Source: a virus. Taken from it: DNA of 37,863 nt. The stretch covers positions 1 to 37,863 of the IMG/VR virus record IMGVR_UViG_3300048839_001886. One strand, given 5' to 3'. The notes beneath the pieces were generated by a model. The model made no database searches and was not told the DNA's origin. It saw only the letters and a list, made by a program, of their open reading frames with translations. A program made the position numbers and the translations under genes. How positions within the stretch are numbered: position 1 is the first letter of the stretch; each line of letters starts with the position of its first letter. Positions 8,497 to 16,963 of this stretch are shown piece after piece.

Positions 8497-10716
8497 CTAC
8501 CCCTTCCTTCGTCCCGAGGCGAGGGCCATCCGGCCGCCGCCGTTCATCATGTCCATGACCGCCTGCACGGTTTCCCGCTTGATCTGGTCCTTGAAGGCGT
8601 GAGCCTTGGCGAACACCCCGGCATCGGACCCGCGCAGGTCGATGGACTGGTTGAGGATGATGGGCGGCGCCGATGGAACCTGTCCGCCGCCCGCCATGCG
8701 ACCTAGGGCACGCATCTGGCGCGGCGTGAACACGCCCTCGTCCTGCTTGATGATGGCCCGCATCTCGCCCGGCAGAAGGTTGGGAACCCGTCCGTCGTGA
8801 AAGCGCGGCGCGTGTGCATAAGCGGCCGGGCTGTCCATGCGGCGCACCATGGGATCGCCGTGGATGCCGCCGGAATGGATGGTAGCGACGGGAGTCATGA
8901 GGGTTCCGGCCCCACCGCCTCCGCCGAACAGGCCGCCGAAGCTCCCCAGGGTCGGCAGGCTGGAGCCGAAAAGCATATTCTTGAACGGGTTCATGATGGT
9001 GAGCTTCATGAACTCTTGATAGACCTCGGAAATCACGCCGCCGAGAACGTTCCGCCAACTGATCGCCGCGCTTTTCCCTTCCACGAACATGGTGGTGACG
9101 GCATTGCCGATCCGGTCGAAGGCGCGGTCGGCGAAGCCGGAAAGTTCGTCCATCGCGGCCTTGTGCTGTTCGGTCAAGTCCTTGGCGCGGATCTGGGCCG
9201 CCGTTTCCTGGTCCCAGAGAGCAAGAAGCTGCTGCCCGGTGCCGCTGGCGACCGTGCCGTATTCGGCCGTCAGGCGGTTGATTTCCCGCTGCCTGTCGGC
9301 CATCTCCTCCATCGCCTGGCGGGCATTCGGATCGGCGATTCCGGCCGCCGCCGCCCGCATTTCCGCCACCTGGACGTTGCCGCGCGCCTTGGCGATGGCG
9401 TCGATGTCGCGTTGCGCCTGGCGGCTGGCCGCCTGCCCGGCCCCGATTTCGTCGTTCAGGCGGCGCTGCTCGTCCCACAGGCCGCGCAGCTTCGCCGCGT
9501 TGCCGTCGTAGAGCGGCCCCAACTGCTGGCGCAGCTTGGTTTCCTCCCGCAGCCATTCGGCGGCTTCCTGCCGGCCGGCGGATTCCAGGCGCAGCGCGGC
9601 GGTTTCCGTTTCCATGCTGGTCACGGTGCGGGACAGGGCTTCCGCGAAGCGATCCACCTCCGGCCGGGTTTCCTTGAATTCTTCCTTCAGGGATTCCAGG
9701 GCGGCGGCCTGCTCGACATAGGCGTTGAAGCGGTCGGAACCGATGGTCATGCCCTTGTCGAGGGCGTCCTGGGCGAACTTCATCCGATCCAGTTCGAGCG
9801 CGCCCATGCGGACCATGTCGTTGAGCATGGATTGGGCGTCCGCCTGCCTGCGAAGCGAGGCCACGGCCAAGTCGCCTTCGGCCTTTTCCTTTTCGGCCAG
9901 CGCGTTGACGAGGTCCACCCGTTCGAGCATGAGCTTCATCAGGTCGTCGGCCGTCTTGCGCGCTTGCGCTGGATTGCCGGCGGATTCGACGATCTTCTTC
10001 CGCAGCGCGTCGGCCTGCATGTCGAGCTTCGTCAGGGATGCGTCCCGGAAGCTGCCGTTCAACTTTTCCTGAAGCTCGCGCACGTCCTCTTGCGCGGACG
10101 CGACGCTCTTCAAGGCGTCCTCGTAGGCATTGACGCCCTTGGCCGCCTTTTCCGATGCGTCCTTGGTCATCAGAAATGATACGGCCACTGCACCCAGGAT
10201 CGAGCCGGCCGCGCCGATCACCGCCCCCATGGGGCCGAACATCGACACCAACTGCGTGCCCTGCTGGATGAAGGCTCGCAAGGGGTCCTGACCGGACGCG
10301 ACCTGCACCGCGAAATCGCCCACCTGATAGCCGGCCTGCTGGACGGCCGCGCCCATGGAGCGCATCGAGCCCATGCCGCGCGTGCCGGCAGGAGCCACGT
10401 CGTTCAGGTGTTGGATCGTGCGCTGGTACTGGTCGTTAAGCTGCTTCTGGAGGTGAGCCGCCCGTTCCGTCGACACGGCCCCCTTCGCAAGCGCGTTCTG
10501 GACTTTCGCCGTGTCCCGTTCCAGGCGGGCCAAGGCCCTGGCCGCCGGATCGAGGGCGCCCTCCAATCGCTTGAAGGTGTCGGCGGCCCGCTTGGTCGCC
10601 TTGTCCATGCCGGCGGTGGTGGTTTCCACCAAGCGGCCGGCGCCGCGCATGGCTTGTTCGAAGCGGTCGAGTTCGGCCCGGATGCTTACGGCAAGGCCCG
10701 TTTCCTGGTCCGTCAT
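8497..10716 (-). CDS. Tail tape measure protein (739 aa)
   Basis: Sets tail length and is ejected with DNA. The N-terminal 300 residues are rich in long charged helices (FEQAMRGAGRLVETTTAGMD, ARALARLERDTAKVQNALAK). A hydrophobic stretch (GAVIGAAGSILGAVAVSFLM) lies around 160-180, followed by more coiled-coil-like sequence and a C-terminal GGLFGGGGGAGTLM segment. It lies just downstream of the frameshifted tail chaperone, which is diagnostic. ATG 10716 follows GGAAGGGGG. A GTG at 10734 would add six residues. Confidence 0.88.
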   Translation of the reverse strand: MTDQETGLAVSIRAELDRFEQAMRGAGRLVETTTAGMDKATKRAADTFKRLEGALDPAARALARLERDTAKVQNALAKGAVSTERAAHLQKQLNDQYQRTIQHLNDVAPAGTRGMGSMRSMGAAVQQAGYQVGDFAVQVASGQDPLRAFIQQGTQLVSMFGPMGAVIGAAGSILGAVAVSFLMTKDASEKAAKGVNAYEDALKSVASAQEDVRELQEKLNGSFRDASLTKLDMQADALRKKIVESAGNPAQARKTADDLMKLMLERVDLVNALAEKEKAEGDLAVASLRRQADAQSMLNDMVRMGALELDRMKFAQDALDKGMTIGSDRFNAYVEQAAALESLKEEFKETRPEVDRFAEALSRTVTSMETETAALRLESAGRQEAAEWLREETKLRQQLGPLYDGNAAKLRGLWDEQRRLNDEIGAGQAASRQAQRDIDAIAKARGNVQVAEMRAAAAGIADPNARQAMEEMADRQREINRLTAEYGTVASGTGQQLLALWDQETAAQIRAKDLTEQHKAAMDELSGFADRAFDRIGNAVTTMFVEGKSAAISWRNVLGGVISEVYQEFMKLTIMNPFKNMLFGSSLPTLGSFGGLFGGGGGAGTLMTPVATIHSGGIHGDPMVRRMDSPAAYAHAPRFHDGRVPNLLPGEMRAIIKQDEGVFTPRQMRALGRMAGGGQVPSAPPIILNQSIDLRGSDAGVFAKAHAFKDQIKRETVQAVMDMMNGGGRMALASGRRKG

Positions 10717-10734
10717 CGCCCCCTTCCTTTCCAC

Positions 10735-11372
10735 TCATTTCCTGGAAAACGCCCTGCGCAGCCTTTCTGCCACGTCCTTGCGACTTGGCTTCACCCAGCC
10801 GCGCCCATCCAACGTCTTGTCGTCGATCCGCTTCATGCCGGCGATTTCTCCCTGATCGCCGGAGGTTTTGTCAGCCATGCCGGGAATGGTGCGCCTGATG
10901 AAATCGACCTTGCCGGAAAGGGCCAGAAGGAGCCTGTGAATGGGCGTGCGCATCACCGCATCGTCCGTCCAGCCGAGCCAGCCCGTCGCCAGGCGGTAAA
11001 GCTCGTCCCAGTACTCCTCCAGGCCGATCAGTTTCCCCCGGCCTCCTCCGCTTCCCCATCGCCAGCCGCCTGCCCGCCGGCCAGAAGCAGGGCGAGGAAA
11101 TCGGAAAGCGTGCCGCCGATGGCCGCCTTGTCGGGGGATTTCCAGATGGCTTCCGCGAGGGCGTCGAATTCCTTCGGCTTCAGCGCCAACCCGGCCCCGG
11201 CGGCGACGACAACGGCCATGGCGTCGAAATTGATATCCGACACCCGCTGGAAGGCGGGCCGGAGACCGCCCAAGACGCCATTGATCGAGCGGACGGCGGA
11301 AAGGGTCGGCTCCAGACGGTATTCCTCGCCGCCCACCGTGACGGAAAGCGGCGCCTGCGTGGATTTTCCCAT
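10735..11372 (-). CDS. Tail assembly chaperone gpGT-type fusion via -1 frameshift
   Basis: The 114-residue gpG-like protein ends at a TGA (11028-11030). The slippery heptamer GGGAAAC lies immediately before this stop. A -1 slip continues into a second open frame to 10735, adding 98 residues that begin LIGLEEYWDELYRLATGWLG and continue MRTPIHRLLLALSGKVDF, a tail-chaperone-like segment. The order between major tail protein and tape measure is exactly where lambda G/GT and many siphoviruses encode this recoded pair. The long form should link the tail-tube protein to the tape measure during assembly. The second frame has no ribosome-binding site of its own. Confidence 0.85.
11028..11372 (-). CDS. 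Tail assembly chaperone gpG-like, short form (114 aa)
   Basis: Short product made without frameshifting. It opens with a beta-rich segment (PLSVTVGGEEYRLEPTLSAV), has a helical middle (ALKPKEFDALAEAIWKSP) and an acidic, glycine-rich end (AAGDGEAEEAGGN). This matches gene-transfer-agent and siphovirus tail chaperones. ATG 11372 has AAGGTGG upstream. An in-frame GTG at 11381 is an alternative. Confidence 0.82.
   Translation of the reverse strand: MGKSTQAPLSVTVGGEEYRLEPTLSAVRSINGVLGGLRPAFQRVSDINFDAMAVVVAAGAGLALKPKEFDALAEAIWKSPDKAAIGGTLSDFLALLLAGGQAAGDGEAEEAGGN
11031..11037 (-). promoter_or_regulatory. -1 programmed frameshift slippery heptamer
   Basis: Reads G GGA AAC on the minus strand, then TGA. 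Both tRNAs can re-pair in the -1 frame (GGG AAA). It has the X XXY YYZ form and differs only in the last base from lambda's GGGAAAG. Direct contact with the stop codon should favour slippage. Confidence 0.82.
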
Positions 11373-11382
11373 GTGCGCCACC

Positions 11383-11859
11383 TTAGACCGCCGCGACTTC
11401 GATCAGGTCGCTGTTGATGGCAAGCGGAATGTTCTTTCGCACCACGTTGTCGTTTTTGCCGACCACCAGCCGGTCACCGAGGACCTGGGCGCGGAAATAG
11501 AAGGTGGTGGGGGAGGACGGCGATCCGGTCCCGGCGTCGTTGAGGGTGATCTTGACCGTGTAGTTGTTCTTGGAGGCGAAGGCCGCCTTGACGGCCGCCT
11601 GTCCGGCATTGCCGGAAGAAAACCCGACCACCAGGTTGAGCGTGCCGGCATCCTTGGTGGTCTTGAAGCGGCGCACCCGACCGTCCGCCAGGGCGGCGAA
11701 TTCCGTGGTGTTCCACTGGTCGCCGAATTCGCCGATATCTTCCACCTCGCCGATTTCGGTCCAGGATTGGGCTTCGTATTCGGCCTGGGTATCGACGGAA
11801 TCGTTGGCGTCTTCCGAGCCGATGTAGAGCTTCGAGCCCTGAGCGGTATTGACGGCCAT
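11383..11859 (-). CDS. Major tail (tube) protein (158 aa)
   Basis: Likely polymerises into the tail tube. The N-terminus MAVNTAQGSKLYIG and the following SWTEIGEVEDIGEFGD are typical of GTA/HK97-like tail tube proteins. The C-terminal half is beta-rich (VKITLNDAGTG, FYFRAQVLGDRLVVG, NIPLAINSDLIEV). It precedes the gpG/gpGT gene. ATG 11859 has AGAAGGA upstream. Confidence 0.88.
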   Translation of the reverse strand: MAVNTAQGSKLYIGSEDANDSVDTQAEYEAQSWTEIGEVEDIGEFGDQWNTTEFAALADGRVRRFKTTKDAGTLNLVVGFSSGNAGQAAVKAAFASKNNYTVKITLNDAGTGSPSSPTTFYFRAQVLGDRLVVGKNDNVVRKNIPLAINSDLIEVAAV

Positions 11860-11882
11860 GGCGCGTATCCTTCTGTTGCTGA

Positions 11883-12272
11883 TTAGAACTCGTAGAGAAC
11901 GCGGAGGGTGACGGAGCCCATGAAGGTTTCCCCGTCGATATCGGGGGCGATGCGCTTGCGGACGACACGGACCCGGATCATGCGGCCGTGCTCCATCGCC
12001 AGCTTCTTTTCGTGCAAGGCGGCGTCGATATCGGCGACGATGCCGGAGACTTCCTTCTTGCCTCGGTACCTCGACCAGACGGACAGGGTAACGAAGGCTT
12101 CCGTCCGACGGCCGGACAGGCTGTCCGCCGGCTGCTCGATCACGTCGCCGACGGTCACGTAGGGCAAGGCGCATGAATGCGGGGCCTTGCCGTCATACAC
12201 CGGCACGGACAGGGCGGCGTCGAGTGCGGCATAGAGCGCCTTTTGCATCGCCCACTGGTAATCGGTCGCCAT
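11883..12272 (-). CDS. DUF3168 tail completion protein (129 aa)
   Basis: Tail terminator or completion protein of the DUF3168/gp17 type. It has the hallmark opening (MQKALYAALDAALSVPVYD, then PYVTVGDVIEQPAD) and the middle SGRRTEAFVTLSVWSRYRGK, ending in a beta strand (FMGSVTLRVLYEF). It lies between the HK97 gp10-like protein and the tail tube protein, the usual order. Confidence 0.9.
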   Translation of the reverse strand: MATDYQWAMQKALYAALDAALSVPVYDGKAPHSCALPYVTVGDVIEQPADSLSGRRTEAFVTLSVWSRYRGKKEVSGIVADIDAALHEKKLAMEHGRMIRVRVVRKRIAPDIDGETFMGSVTLRVLYEF

Positions 12273-12275
12273 GCT

Positions 12276-12719
12276 TCAGCCCCCCGCCTTCGCCCGTTCC
12301 ATGCCGCGCGTCACGGCGTCGCGGATCAACGCTTCGATTTGTTCCCGGTTCAGGTCGAGGGCCGGAGCCATGAAGGGTCTTGGCGCGCGCGCAGGCACGC
12401 GCATGACGTAGGACTTGGAACTGCCGCGACGGCGATAGTTCACCTCTCCCCCCTTGGTGCCGAATTCCAGGAACCGGGCGTAGTAGAAATCGGAAGCCAA
12501 CACGTCCGTCGGCAGGCCGATCCGGGCGGAAAGACCGCTTTCGCCGATGGCCTTGGTGAGCGCGGCGGCCAGGGCGCCCGTATCCTTCGGCGCCAGGGCC
12601 TGCATGTCCCTGATGACCAGATCGGCTGCCTGGGAGATGGCGGCTTCCACTTCTTCCCGCACGGCGGCGGGAATGCGGCGGATGGCGGCAACCACCTTCG
12701 CGGTTCCTGTCACGGGCAT
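12276..12719 (-). CDS. HK97 gp10-like tail completion protein (147 aa)
   Basis: Minor head-tail joining protein. Diagnostic features are a helical N-terminus (VREEVEAAISQAADLVIRDM), APKDTGALAAALTKAIGE, then DFYYARFLEFGTKG and the C-terminal RPFMAPALDLNREQIEALI, all typical of HK97-gp10_like. Position between head-tail adaptor and DUF3168 protein fits. Confidence 0.92.
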   Translation of the reverse strand: MPVTGTAKVVAAIRRIPAAVREEVEAAISQAADLVIRDMQALAPKDTGALAAALTKAIGESGLSARIGLPTDVLASDFYYARFLEFGTKGGEVNYRRRGSSKSYVMRVPARAPRPFMAPALDLNREQIEALIRDAVTRGMERAKAGG

Positions 12720-12723
12720 GGCG

Positions 12724-13056
12724 TCAGCCGTTCGTCACGCCGGATTCCGCCTCGACCGTGCGGAACGGTTCGCGCCCGGCCATGGGCGCGGCGCGGACGT
12801 TGAGGGTCAGCGAGTCCCATGTCAGGCGGTCGGCTTCCGTCACGCCGGACCAGATGCCGGAATTCCGGGCCGTGATGCGCCATGTCTGCACGCCCGCCTG
12901 CCGGTCGGCGATGACACGTTCCTGTCCGCGCACCGGGTCCACCCGCGCCCATACCGTTCCGAGCGTGGTCGCGACGACGGACGCCCCGCCGCCACCGTCC
13001 GCCGTTTCGGTCATCCGGACCACGGAAACCCGCTGATCGAGCCTTCCGGCGTGCAT
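12724..13056 (-). CDS. Phage head-tail adaptor / closure protein (110 aa)
   Basis: Belongs to the Phage_H_T_join family (SPP1 gp16, HK97 gp9-like). Visible signature: AGRLDQRVSVVR near the N-terminus, TVWARVDPVRGQERVIADRQ, and TWRITARNSGIWSGVTEADR toward the end. The ATG at 13056 overlaps the preceding stop as ATGA. Upstream in-frame sequence belongs to the antisense-frame shadow of the connector gene, so longer starts are rejected. Confidence 0.9.
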   Translation of the reverse strand: MHAGRLDQRVSVVRMTETADGGGGASVVATTLGTVWARVDPVRGQERVIADRQAGVQTWRITARNSGIWSGVTEADRLTWDSLTLNVRAAPMAGREPFRTVEAESGVTNG

Positions 13057-13655
13057 CAGCACCCCCATACCCTGTAGGGGATCAACAGGGCATCGACCGC
13101 CCGCGGGAGCGACGCGACCTGAAGGCCGTTTTCCGCCAGCACGTCGGAGCGATGCTCGAACCAATGCCCGATCAGCAGCAGCATCGCCAGCTTGATCGAC
13201 TGCGGCACGTTGGCGACCAGGTCGGGCGGGCTGTTGCCGTCGTCCGGATAGCCGGCGACGAAACGTACCGTCACGGCCCCGGTGACGGGATAGGTGGAGG
13301 GCCAGGATTGTCCATATGACGGCGTGATCCGGGCCGGCTCGGAAGCGGCATCGACCAGGTAGTACGCGCCCGCCAAGGTCTGGCTTGCCCCGGCATCGTC
13401 CAGGTAGGAAATCGACGCGACGGAACGCAGGGGTGGCAACGGCACCTCGATCAAGCATGGGAAGCGGTCAAGCTTCAGGTCCCATGTCTGTTGCACCAGA
13501 ACCCGGCCGGTGGCGGCCTCGCAATGCTCGCGCGCCGCCAGGATCAGGGCGGAAATCAGGGCGTCCTCGTCCGTTCCGTCGACCCGAAGATGCGCCTTCG
13601 CTTCGGCGAGCGTCACCGGTTCGACCGCTGGGGTTGAAACGAGAACGAGGGCCAT
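13056..13655 (-). CDS. Head-tail connector, gp6-like (199 aa)
   Basis: Member of the phage connector family (HK97 gp6 / phiE125 gp8-like) attached to the portal. The N-terminus has the typical PAVEPVTLAEAKAHLRVDGT and DALISALILAAREHCEAATG sequence, followed by VQQTWDLKLDRFP and VAS-rich strands. It continues with SIKLAMLLLIGHWFEHR. These match the conserved architecture of the family. Confidence 0.93.
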   Translation of the reverse strand: MALVLVSTPAVEPVTLAEAKAHLRVDGTDEDALISALILAAREHCEAATGRVLVQQTWDLKLDRFPCLIEVPLPPLRSVASISYLDDAGASQTLAGAYYLVDAASEPARITPSYGQSWPSTYPVTGAVTVRFVAGYPDDGNSPPDLVANVPQSIKLAMLLLIGHWFEHRSDVLAENGLQVASLPRAVDALLIPYRVWGC

Positions 13656-13656
13656 G

Positions 13657-14427
13657 TCACCGGAACCTTTCGATCAGACCGGCGACCTGAGCCGGGGTTA
13701 TGCCGTCGAGCGCCGCCCGGCATTCCGGGCAGGGGTCGAATTTGCCGCAAGCCGCACCGCTGCCCAGATTGTGGTGGTCCGGGTAGCCGGTCACGGCCGG
13801 CGAGACGAATCCGCCGAAGACGATGACGGCGGGGGTTCCGAAAGCCGCCGCCGCGTGATGCAGACCCCCTTCCGGGCCGACATGCAGGGCGGCTCGCAGC
13901 ACGACCCCGGCCGCCTGCCGGAAATCGTCCGTCTTCAGGTGATGGACACCGTGGAGAGGACGGGAATCGGGGCCAAGGCATTGCACGAAGCGGACGCCTG
14001 GCAGGCGGTTGACGACCTCCTGCCACCGGTCGAACCCCCAATCCTTGTTGGGGCTGTTGATCGGGTTGATGTTGGGCTCGATCGTCATGTACCGCCCCCC
14101 GGCGCGCAACTCTTCGCCGATGGCAATTTCAGCTTGGGAAAGCACCAGGCGCGGCCGAAAGCCGTAGGGACGCCAGTCCGTCCGGAAGTGCCATCGCCGC
14201 GCCGCGTTGTCCCACCGGTCGATATAGGGACGCGCGCCGGGGCCGTTGACGATATCCACCCCAGCCGTTTCGCCTGGCTTGGCAACGAGGGGGTCGTCCT
14301 TCCAGGCATCGTGTTGCCGGCGGCGGCCGTCCACCCCCAGGATGGCGCAGCGCCCGGCGGACGGACCCGCTTCGCGCACCGCATGCGCCGCCAGCCCGGC
14401 CGCCATCAGTTCGTCGCCCCATCCCAT
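13657..14427 (-). CDS. Glycosyltransferase family 9-like protein (256 aa)
   Basis: Resembles ADP-heptose-type LPS heptosyltransferases (GT9). The N-terminus GWGDELMAAGLAAHAV fits the start of phage GT9-like proteins. The C-terminal half carries the donor-site-like block HVGPEGGLHHAAAAFGTP followed by AVIVFGGFVSP. A cysteine pair (FDPCPEC) lies near the end. It is shorter than cellular heptosyltransferases (about 330), missing much of the N-terminal domain. It lies within the head module beside three other carbohydrate-related genes. The acceptor could be virion protein or host glycan; I cannot tell. Confidence 0.75.
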   Translation of the reverse strand: MGWGDELMAAGLAAHAVREAGPSAGRCAILGVDGRRRQHDAWKDDPLVAKPGETAGVDIVNGPGARPYIDRWDNAARRWHFRTDWRPYGFRPRLVLSQAEIAIGEELRAGGRYMTIEPNINPINSPNKDWGFDRWQEVVNRLPGVRFVQCLGPDSRPLHGVHHLKTDDFRQAAGVVLRAALHVGPEGGLHHAAAAFGTPAVIVFGGFVSPAVTGYPDHHNLGSGAACGKFDPCPECRAALDGITPAQVAGLIERFR

Positions 14428-14436
14428 GACGAGGAC

Positions 14437-15114
14437 TCAGCCCCAGGTCAGGAAAAAATCGCCCTGCATTCCGCCGCGACGGCGGTAGCCGAGACTTTCC
14501 AGCCAGTCGATGGCCGCATGATCCGAAACGCCGAACTTGGCGCCGTGTCCTTCCTTCTGTTCGACGCAGATTGCCGGCCTGCAACGGCGCAGCATGGCTT
14601 CGCCGCCCTTAAGCGCGAAGACCTCGTATCCTTCGCAGTCCAGCTTGACGAAATCGATATCGTCAAGCCCCCCCAAGAGGTCGTCCAGGCGCCGCAACGG
14701 GACGCCGTCGGCTGCATCGCCATCAACCCAGGTATCCCCGGAACTGGATGGACCGGTACGCATCCGCACCGTCCCGGACCTGTCCCCCAGGGCCATGGGC
14801 CAAAGTTCCACGCGGACGCCAAGATTCGGGACGTTCTTGCGGAAGCATTCGCGATGCGCGGCCACGGGCTCGAAGGCCTGGACCGTCGCGAAACGTGCCT
14901 GGAGATGCATGGACCAGAGTCCGGAATGGGCGCCGATATCGACGGCCGTCCGGAAGGAACGGCAGAACTTCAGGGCCGCTTCCAGCTTGTGAAACTGGTA
15001 GGTCGGATAACCGCCTTCCACCCGCTTGACGGTGTCCATCCACTCCTGGAGGTGCCGTTCGCCGGGCGGAAGCCAGACGCCGCGTTCCGCCCAAGGGGGC
15101 AGGTAGAATTCCAT
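14437..15114 (-). CDS. FkbM-family methyltransferase (225 aa)
   Basis: SAM-dependent O-methyltransferase. Motif I is VDIGAHSGLWSMHL (from residue 58), followed by VQAFEPVAAHRECF and the FkbM-type DFVKLDCEGYEVFALKGGE block. Family members often methylate sugars or glycan-linked groups. ATG 15114 has AAGGG seven bases upstream. ATG 15120 would overlap the preceding stop as ATGA but is too close to the ribosome-binding site. It sits between a GT9-like and a capsule-synthesis-like gene, which supports action on a glycan. Confidence 0.82.
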   Translation of the reverse strand: MEFYLPPWAERGVWLPPGERHLQEWMDTVKRVEGGYPTYQFHKLEAALKFCRSFRTAVDIGAHSGLWSMHLQARFATVQAFEPVAAHRECFRKNVPNLGVRVELWPMALGDRSGTVRMRTGPSSSGDTWVDGDAADGVPLRRLDDLLGGLDDIDFVKLDCEGYEVFALKGGEAMLRRCRPAICVEQKEGHGAKFGVSDHAAIDWLESLGYRRRGGMQGDFFLTWG

Positions 15115-15116
15115 GG

Positions 15117-15857
15117 TCATTCCCTTCCGATGGCTTCCCAGCAGGAGCCGTGGGAGATCTCGTCCAGCGTCCATTGGTTTTCCGCCAATTTCCAGAGAAC
15201 CAGTTCCCGCAACGGCCGTTCCGGCGCCTCGATCCTGGACAGGTCGCCGGTTCCCAAGGCAAGCCCAGCGCACGGCGCGGTGCAGAAGACGTGGACGCCA
15301 TCCATTGCGGCCTCGACGGCCGCATTGCTGGAATGGGTAACCAGTGCCCAGCAGCCCTTCAGGTCGGCGGACAGAGGGCGCGAATTAGCCTGGCCCCGCG
15401 CCCGCGTCCGGATCGGCCTGTCGGTATGCCGTCGCAGTTCCGCCGCGACGTTTTCCGCCCACGCGGCCCCGGAGAATCCCAGGAGGCCGGCGAACAGGTC
15501 GTCCGGCGGGCACAGCAGGATATGCCCCCCTTCCGTCCGCCACGGCTTGATGGACAGTCCGAATGACGCGAAGCGGTCAGGCTGGGCGTCGCCCCATCCG
15601 TCGTGTTGCAGGTCGCCCCGCGTCACCCGGAAATATTCCCCGCGCCCGAAATATCCATGGTCGCCGTACCACCAGTCGCGACCCTCCGCCCTGGCCTGGG
15701 AAAGCAGGTCCCAAAGGGCAGGCGAGCCGAACAGCGCGACCGGGCCGGGCCGGAGCCCCCCATCATCCGCCACGGTCCCGCCGCAACCTTCGGCGAAGGC
15801 GCGGCAGAAGCGGGGCGAGGTCTTTTCCGTCGGCACGGCGTAGCTGATCGGCGTCAT
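15117..15857 (-). CDS. Capsule-polysaccharide-synthesis-like glycosyltransferase (246 aa)
   Basis: The C-terminal half has SADLKGCWALVTHSSNAAVE and DGVHVFCTAPCAGLALG, resembling the conserved donor-binding region of KpsC/KpsS-type Kdo transferases (VTxxSxxxxEAxxxGxPV). The N-terminal half contains DWWYGDHGYFGRGEYFRVTR, a motif I associate with phage-encoded relatives. A short C-terminal ENQWTLDEISHG ends the protein. Exact sugar and acceptor are unknown. It overlaps the next gene by four bases, indicating coupled translation within the cassette. Confidence 0.6.
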   Translation of the reverse strand: MTPISYAVPTEKTSPRFCRAFAEGCGGTVADDGGLRPGPVALFGSPALWDLLSQARAEGRDWWYGDHGYFGRGEYFRVTRGDLQHDGWGDAQPDRFASFGLSIKPWRTEGGHILLCPPDDLFAGLLGFSGAAWAENVAAELRRHTDRPIRTRARGQANSRPLSADLKGCWALVTHSSNAAVEAAMDGVHVFCTAPCAGLALGTGDLSRIEAPERPLRELVLWKLAENQWTLDEISHGSCWEAIGRE

Positions 15858-16471
15858 GACAGTACGTCCTTCAGATCAGCGATCGGGAAGCAGTCCAGGG
15901 CCGACCCTGGCGTGCAGTTGATGACTTCCACGCCGGACTTTTCCAGGTCGGGGAGCGTGGTGCGGAAATTCTCGATCCAGTCGCGGTAGGGGGAATCCTT
16001 CCGGAGCGCGCCGGGATGTTCCCCGAACCAGTGGCGCCGCCCGTCCGCCCCCGGCTTCATATCGAACCCGAGGAGCACGATGCGTTCAGCGCCCATCAGA
16101 ACCGCCAGGTTGAGGGCCTGGTATCCGGAATTGCCGCCCTGGTGGATCGTTCCCGGCGTCAGCGACAGTCCGGGATTCGGCAGGCTTTCCCACCATGAAA
16201 GCCCGTATCGTTCCGCCGTCTTCAGGTCGGCCGGACGATTGCCGTAGGGACCCAACTGCGTCCAGCGCATGCCGGAAAATTCGGGAACGCCGTCGTGATG
16301 TTCCCACCATGCGGCATCGGCGGCATAGAGGGCATCGGCGAAAGGCGCAAGACGCCAGGCGTCGTTGACGGCGATCACCCGGCACCTTCCCGCAAGCAGG
16401 CCAACGCGGTCCGGGGACAGGCTGGGACCGGACGCGACGATCCCGACCGTTTCCCCGGACCAGTCCGGCAT
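15854..16471 (-). CDS. DUF115-like / sugar-transfer-associated Rossmann protein (205 aa)
   Basis: An N-terminal glycine-rich nucleotide-binding-like motif (ETVGIVASGPSLSPDRVGLL) is followed by VIAVNDAWRLAPFADALYAA and a central GNSGYQALNLAVLMGAERIV then LLGFDMK. This pattern resembles DUF115/MAF-like and phage sialyltransferase-like proteins that handle nucleotide-linked sugars. It begins the four-gene carbohydrate cassette and lies directly after the capsid-adjacent gene with no gap. Enzymatic activity is inferred. Confidence 0.6.
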   Translation of the reverse strand: MPDWSGETVGIVASGPSLSPDRVGLLAGRCRVIAVNDAWRLAPFADALYAADAAWWEHHDGVPEFSGMRWTQLGPYGNRPADLKTAERYGLSWWESLPNPGLSLTPGTIHQGGNSGYQALNLAVLMGAERIVLLGFDMKPGADGRRHWFGEHPGALRKDSPYRDWIENFRTTLPDLEKSGVEVINCTPGSALDCFPIADLKDVLS

Positions 16472-16942
16472 TTAGCTCACCACCTCGGAAACCGTGGTGG
16501 CGTCGCTCGCCGGAGCATAGCGGGCGTTGTGCCCCAGGATCACGGCGAAGATATCGCTCTTCGCCGATGCCGGGGAATTGACCGCGTCGCCGACCGTCAC
16601 CGAAAGGCGGACGTGGGTGAAGGCGTTCGCCACGTCCAGTTCTTCCGAGCGCAGGTTGATGATGGCCTGGTGGTCGTTCTTGGACCCGGCCTTGGTCAAC
16701 TGGGTGATCGCCTTGCCGGAGATGTCCTTGGCCCCGGTGCCGCTGGCGTCGGTGGCCTGTTGCAGCACGGCGTCCACCGTGCCGCCGGTTTCCATGTCCC
16801 CCACGCCCACGATGGCCTGAAGACTTTCGTAGGTCGCCATGGAAACCCACCCGGTGGTTGCCGTGCCGGGGCTGGTCTGGTCGGGGTCGATCACCGCCGC
16901 CAGGACGGCCCGATTGGAAGGGAGAATGTTCGGATTGCTCAT
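16472..16942 (-). CDS. Capsid-adjacent structural protein, possible head decoration (156 aa)
   Basis: Immediately follows the major capsid gene. The sequence is rich in Ala, Thr, Ser and Asp with beta-like stretches (TATTGWVSMATYESLQAIVG, FTHVRLSVTVGDAVN). No family is recognised. Position suggests a head decoration or minor structural protein. If the virion is glycosylated, the many Ser/Thr residues would make it a candidate acceptor, but that is speculation. Confidence 0.55.
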   Translation of the reverse strand: MSNPNILPSNRAVLAAVIDPDQTSPGTATTGWVSMATYESLQAIVGVGDMETGGTVDAVLQQATDASGTGAKDISGKAITQLTKAGSKNDHQAIINLRSEELDVANAFTHVRLSVTVGDAVNSPASAKSDIFAVILGHNARYAPASDATTVSEVVS

Positions 16943-16963
16943 GGTCTGCTGCCTTGTCCTGGA

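Noticed and set aside
13510-15843. A 777-residue plus-strand open frame across the connector and carbohydrate genes
   Set aside because: It is antisense to four recognisable genes, has biased Arg/Gly/Pro/His composition and no known motifs. Long antisense frames are expected in high-GC DNA.
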